Shown one piece after another: positions 58,201 through 64,000 of a stretch of 64,000 nt of DNA; within the stretch, counting starts at the first letter, position 1, and each line of letters begins with the position of its first letter. Location: assembly GCF_932526225.1 (NCBI RefSeq), contig NC_064035.1, positions 17,659,969-17,723,968 on the forward strand, read 5' to 3'. This stretch comes from Nematostella vectensis. Its lineage: Eukaryota; Cnidaria; Anthozoa; Actiniaria; Edwardsiidae. The notes below the pieces were generated by a model. The model was not told the DNA's origin and searched no databases. It worked only from the letters and a program-made list of their open reading frames with translations. The position numbers and the translations under genes were made by a program.

Positions 58201-61200
58201 ATGCGTTATATAGATTCAGCCAGAGTTCCCTTACTTTAGCACATGTAGTAATGCGTTATATAGATTCAGCCAGAGTTCCCTAACTTTAGCACACTTAGTC
58301 ATGCGTTATATAGATTCAGCCAGAGTTCCCTTACTTTAGCACATGTAGTCATGCGTTATATAGATTCAGCCAGAGTTCCCTTACTTTAGCACATGTAGTC
58401 ATGCGTTATATAGATTCAGCCAGAGTTCCCTTACTTTAGCACATGTAGTCATGCGTTATATAGATTCAGCCAGAGTTCCCTTACTTTAGCACATGTAGTC
58501 ATGCGTTATATAGATTCAGCCAGAGTTCCCTTACTTTAGCACATGTAGTCATGCGTTATATAGATTCAGCCAGAGTTCCCTTACTTTAGCACATGTAGTC
58601 ATGCGTTATATAGATTCAGCCAGAGTTCCCTTACTTTAGCACATGTAGCCATGCGTTATATAGATTCAGCCAGAGTTCCCTTACTTTAGCACATGTAGTA
58701 ATGCGTTATATAGATTCAGCCAGAGTCCCCTTACTTTAGCACATGTAGTAATGCGTTATATAGATTCAGCCAGAGTTCCCTTACTTTAGCACATGTAGTC
58801 ATGCATTATATAGATTCAGCCAGAGTTCCCTTACTTTAGCACATGTAGTAATGAGTTATATAGATTCAGCCAGAGTTCCCTTACTTTAGCACATGTAGTC
58901 ATGCGTTATATAGATTCAGCCAGAGTTCCCTTACTTTAGCACATGTAGTCATGCGTTATATAGATTCAGCCAGAGTTCCCTTACTTTAGCACATGTAGCC
59001 ATGCGTTATATAGATTCAGCCAGAGTTCCCTTACTTTAGCACATGTAGCCATGCGTTATATAGATTCAGCCAGAGTTCCCTTACTTTAGCACATGTAGTA
59101 ATGCGTTATATAGATTCAGCCAGAGTCCCCTTACTTTAGCACATGTAGTAATGCGTTATATAGATTCAGCCAGAGTTCCCTTACTTTAGCACATGTAGTC
59201 ATGCGTTATATAGATTCAGCCAGAGTTCCCTTACTTTAGCACATGTAGTCATGCGTTATATAGATTCAGCCAGAGTCCCCTTACTTTAGCACATGTAGCC
59301 ATGCGTTATATAGATTCAGCCAGAGTTCCCTTACTTTAGCACATGTAGTAATGCGTTATATAGATTCAGCCAGAGTTCCCTTACTTTAGCACATGTAGTA
59401 ATGCGTTATATAGATTCAGCCAGAGTTCCCTTACTTTAGCACATGTAGTAATGCGTTATATAGATTCAGCCAGAGTTCCCTTACTTTAGCACATGTAGTC
59501 ATGCGTTATATAGATTCAGCCAGAGTTCCCTTACTTTAGCACATGTAGTCATGCGTTATATAGATTCAGCCAGAGTTCCCTTACTTTAGCACATGTAGTC
59601 ATGCGTTATATAGATTCAGCCAGAGTTCCCTTACTTTAGCACATGTAGTCATGCGTTATATAGATTCAGCCAGAGTTCCCTTACTTTAGCACACGTAGTA
59701 ATGCGTTATATAGATTCAGCCAGAGTTCCCTTACTTTAGCACATGTAGTAATGCGTTATATAGATTCAGCCAGAGTTCCCTTACTTTAGCACATGTAGCC
59801 ATGCGTTATATAGATTCAGCCAGAGTTCCCTTACTTTAGCACATGTAGTAATGCGTTATATAGATTCAGCCAGAGTCCCCTTACTTTAGCACATGTAGTC
59901 ATGCGTTATATAGATTCAGCCAGAGTTCCCTTACTTTAGCACATGTAGTCATGCGTTATATAGATTCAGCCAGAGTTCCCTTACTTTAGCACATGTAGTC
60001 ATGCGTTATATAGATTCAGCCAGAGTTCCCTTACTTTAGCACATGTAGTCATGCGTTATATAGATTCAGCCAGAGTTCCCTTACTTTAGCACATGTAGTC
60101 ATGCGTTATATAGATTCAGCCAGAGTCCCCTTACTTTAGCACATGTAGTCATGCGTTATATAGATTCAGCCAGAGTTCCCTTACTTTAGCACACGCAGTA
60201 ATGCGTTATATAGATTCAGCCAGAGTTCCCTTACTTTAGCACATGTAGTCATGCGTTATATAGATTCAGCCAGAGTTCCCTTACTTTAGCACATGTAGTA
60301 ATGCGTTATATAGATTCAGCCAGAGTTCCCTTACTTTAGCACATGTAGTCATGCGTTATATAGATTCAGCCAGAGTTCCCTTACTTTAGCACATGTAGTA
60401 ATGCGTTATATAGATTCAGCCAGAGTTCCCTTACTTTAGCACATGTAGTCATGCGTTATATAGATTCAGCCAGAGTTCCCTTACTTTAGCACATGTAGTA
60501 ATGCGTTATATAGATTCAGCCAGAGTTCCCTTACTTTAGCACATGTAGTCATGCGTTATATAGATTCAGCCAGAGTTCCCTTACTTTAGCACATGTAGTA
60601 ATGAGTTATATAGATTCAGCCAGAGTTCCCTTACTTTAGCACATGTAGTAATGAGTTATATAGATTCAGCCAGAGTTCCCTTACTTTAGCACATGTAGTA
60701 ATGCGTTATATAGATTCAGCCAGAGTTCCCTTACTTTAGCACATGTAGTCATGCGTTATATAGATTCAGCCAGAGTTCCCTTACTTTAGCACACGTAGTC
60801 ATGCGTTATATAGATTCAGCCAGAGTTCCCTTACTTTAGCACATGTAGTAATGCGTTATATAGATTCAGCCAGAGTTCCCTTACTTTAGCACACGTAGTA
60901 ATGCGTTATATAGATTCAGCCAGAGTTCCCTTACTTTAGCACATGTAGCCATGCGTTATATAGATTCAGCCAGAGTTCCCTTACTTTAGCACATGTAGTA
61001 ATGCGTTATATAGATTCAGCCAGAGTCCCCTTACTTTAGCACATGTAGTCATGTGTTATATAGATTCAGCCAGACTTCCCTTACTTTAGCACATGTAGTC
61101 ATGCGTTATATAGATTCAGCCAGAGTTCCCTTACTTTAGCACACGTAGTCATGCGTTATATAGATTCAGCCAGAGTTCCCTTACTTTAGCACATGTAGTC

Positions 61201-64000
61201 ATGCGTTATATAGATTAAGCCAGAGTTCCCTTACTTTAGCACATGTAGTCATGCGTTATATAGATTCAGCCAGAGTTCCCTTACTTTAGCACATGTAGTA
61301 ATGCGTTATATAGATTCAGCCAGAGTTCCCTTACTTTAGCACATGTAGTCATGCGTTATATAGATTCAGCCAGAGTTCCCTTACTTTAGCACATGTAGTA
61401 ATGAGTTATATAGATTCAGCCAGAGTTCCCTTACTTTAGCACATGTAGTAATGAGTTATATAGATTCAGCCAGAGTTCCCTTACTTTAGCACATGTAGTA
61501 ATGAGTTATATAGATTCAGCCAGAGTTCCCTTACTTTAGCACATGTAGTCATGCGTTATATAGATTCAGCCAGAGTTCCCTTACTTTAGCACACGTAGTC
61601 ATGCGTTATATAGATTCAGCCAGAGTTCCCTTACTTTAGCACATGTAGTCATGCGTTATATAGATTCAGCCAGAGTTCCCTTACTTTAGCACATGTAGTA
61701 ATGCGTTATATAGATTCAGCCAGAGTTCCCTTACTTTAGCACATGTAGTAATGAGTTATATAGATTCAGCCAGAGTTCCCTTACTTTAGCACATGTAGTA
61801 ATGAGTTATATAGATTCAGCCAGAGTTCCCTTACTTTAGCACATGTAGTCATGCGTTATATAGATTCAGCCAGAGTCCCCTTACTTTAGCACATGTAGTC
61901 ATGCGTTATATAGATTCAGCCAGAGTTCCCTTACTTTAGCACATGTAGTCATGCGTTATATAGATTCAGCCAGAGTCCCCTTACTTTAGCACATGTAGTC
62001 ATGCGTTATATAGATTCAGCCAGAGTCCCCTTACTTTAGCACATGTAGTCATGCGTTATATAGATTCAGCCAGAGTCCCCTTACTTTAGCACATGTAGTC
62101 ATGCGTTATATAGATTCAGCCAGAGTTCCCTTACTTTAGCACATGTAGTCATGCGTTATATAGATTCAGCCAGAGTTCCCTTACTTTAGCACATGTAGTA
62201 ATGAGTTATATAGATTCAGCCAGAGTTCCCTTACTTTAGCACATGTAGTAATGAGTTATATAGATTCAGCCAGAGTTCCCTTACTTTAGCACATGTAGTC
62301 ATGCGTTATATAGATTCAGCCAGAGTCCCCTTACTTTAGCACATGTAGTAATGAGTTATATAGATTCAGCCAGAGTTCCCTTACTTTAGCACATGTAGTA
62401 ATGAGTTATATAGATTCAGCCAGAGTTCCCTTACTTTAGCACATGTAGTAATGAGTTATATAGATTCAGCCAGAGTTCCCTTACTTTAGCACATGTAGTA
62501 ATGAGTTATATAGATTCAGCCAGAGTTCCCTTACTTTAGCACATGTAGTCATGCGTTATATAGATTCAGCCAGAGTTCCCTTACTTTAGCACATGTAGTA
62601 ATGAGTTATATAGATTCAGCCAGAGTTCCCTTACTTTAGCACATGTAGTCATGCGTTATATAGATTCAGCCAGAGTCCCCTTACTTTAGCACACGTAGTC
62701 ATGCGTTATATAGATTCAGCCAGAGTTCCCTTACTTTAGCACATGTAGTCATGCGTTATATAGATTCAGCCAGAGTCCCCTTACTTTAGCACATGTAGTC
62801 ATGCGTTATATAGATTCAGCCAGAGTCCCCTTACTTTAGCACATGTAGTCATGCGTTATATAGATTCAGCCAGAGTCCCCTTACTTTAGCACATGTAGTC
62901 ATGCGTTATATAGATTCAGCCAGAGTTCCCTTACTTTAGCACATGTAGTCATGCGTTATATAGATTCAGCCAGAGTTCCCTTACTTTAGCACATGTAGTA
63001 ATGAGTTATATAGATTCAGCCAGAGTTCCCTTACTTTAGCACATGTAGTAATGAGTTATATAGATTCAGCCAGAGTTCCCTTACTTTAGCACATGTAGTC
63101 ATGCGTTATATAGATTCAGCCAGAGTCCCCTTACTTTAGCACATGTAGTAATGAGTTATATAGATTCAGCCAGAGTTCCCTTACTTTAGCACATGTAGTA
63201 ATGAGTTATATAGATTCAGCCAGAGTTCCCTTACTTTAGCACATGTAGTAATGAGTTATATAGATTCAGCCAGAGTTCCCTTACTTTAGCACATGTAGTA
63301 ATGAGTTATATAGATTCAGCCAGAGTTCCCTTACTTTAGCACATGTAGTCATGCGTTATATAGATTCAGCCAGAGTTCCCTTACTTTAGCACATGTAGTA
63401 ATGAGTTATATAGATTCAGCCAGAGTTCCCTTACTTTAGCACATGTAGTCATGCGTTATATAGATTCAGCCAGAGTCCCCTTACTTTAGCACACGTAGTC
63501 ATGCGTTATATAGATTCAGCCAGAGTTCCCTTACTTTAGCACATGTAGTAATGCGTTATATAGATTCAGCCAGAGTTCCCTTACTTTAGCACATGTAGTC
63601 ATGCGTTATATAGATTCAGCCAGAGTTCCCTTACTTTAGCACACGTAGTCATGCGTTATATAGATTCAGCCAGAGTTCCCTTACTTTAGCACATGTAGTC
63701 ATGCGTTATATAGATTCAGCCAGAGTTCCCTTACTTTAGCACATGTAGTAATGCGTTATATAGATTCAGCCAGAGTTCCCTTACTTTAGCACATGTAGTA
63801 ATGAGTTATATAGATTCAGCCAGAGTTCCCTTACTTTAGCACATGTAGTAATGAGTTATATAGATTCAGCCAGAGTTCCCTTACTTTAGCACATGTAGTC
63901 ATGCGTTATATAGATTCAGCCAGAGTCCCCTTACTTTAGCACATGTAGTCATGCGTTATATAGATTCAGCCAGAGTTCCCTTACTTTAGCACATGTAGTC
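55222..64000. repeat. 50-bp satellite array, about 175 copies, runs off the window
   Basis: The unit is cagagttcccttactttagc, acatgtagtcatgcgttata, tagattcagc. The array fills 8.78 kb with no interruption or phase slip that I can see. Variation is confined to a few sites: gttccc/gtcccc, tagtc/tagta/tagcc, acatg/acacg and atgcg/atgag. Variant strings recur at fixed offsets, which shows higher-order repeats. It lies inside an ERp44 intron, upstream of the exon at 55037. It contains no open frame. The array end is not in the window. Confidence 0.99.

Noticed and set aside
55222..64000. CRISPR-like array
   Set aside because: The 50-bp unit is fully repeated with no unique spacers, and the DNA is eukaryotic. 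It is a satellite.

Overview
The window is nuclear DNA of an animal. Genes are split by many GT-AG introns, there is a eukaryotic tRNA-Gln with internal promoter boxes, and much of the sequence is transposon debris. Gene content (ARL5, ERp44, MARCH, SPARC-like, F-box genes), short low-GC introns, G/C homopolymers and dense MITEs with palindromic ends suggest an anthozoan cnidarian such as a sea anemone. That assignment is inference; no species marker was seen.

Layout. 0-3.7 kb: 5' part of a MARCH-type RING-CH ubiquitin ligase (minus), with a 1.1-kb inverted repeat in its intron. 4.4-5.4 kb: a near-identical 485-bp tandem duplication. 5.7-9.1 kb: a secreted SPARC/follistatin-type calcium-binding protein (plus). 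9.1-20.7 kb: a transposon graveyard with one tRNA-Gln(TTG), an L1/Tx1-like LINE, a second LINE split by two DNA transposons, and several insertions sharing 5-bp target duplications. 20.7-22.6 kb: a complete three-exon F-box/LRR gene (minus). 23.9-31.0 kb: a seven-exon F-box protein of about 515 aa with no family I recognise beyond the F-box (minus). 31.0-37.1 kb: mostly unexplained. 37.1-37.7 kb: first exon of an unknown gene, with a 22-bp minisatellite just upstream. 38-43.5 kb: repeats, including a 1.7-kb long-inverted-repeat element. 43.5-48.8 kb: complete nine-exon ARL5 small GTPase (minus). 50.4-55.0 kb: the 3' nine exons of ERp44, ending in RDEL (minus). One ERp44 intron holds a 36-bp minisatellite of about 1 kb. 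The next intron upstream holds a 50-bp satellite that fills 55.2-64.0 kb and runs out of the window.

The genes do not form a pathway. Three are linked by theme only (ubiquitin ligase parts: MARCH and two F-box proteins), and ERp44 and ARL5 both act in the early secretory route/Golgi. Exon joins were checked by hand for splice signals and reading phase. ARL5, ERp44 and both F-box genes close in phase throughout; the SPARC-like gene does not, so an exon is missing from my model.
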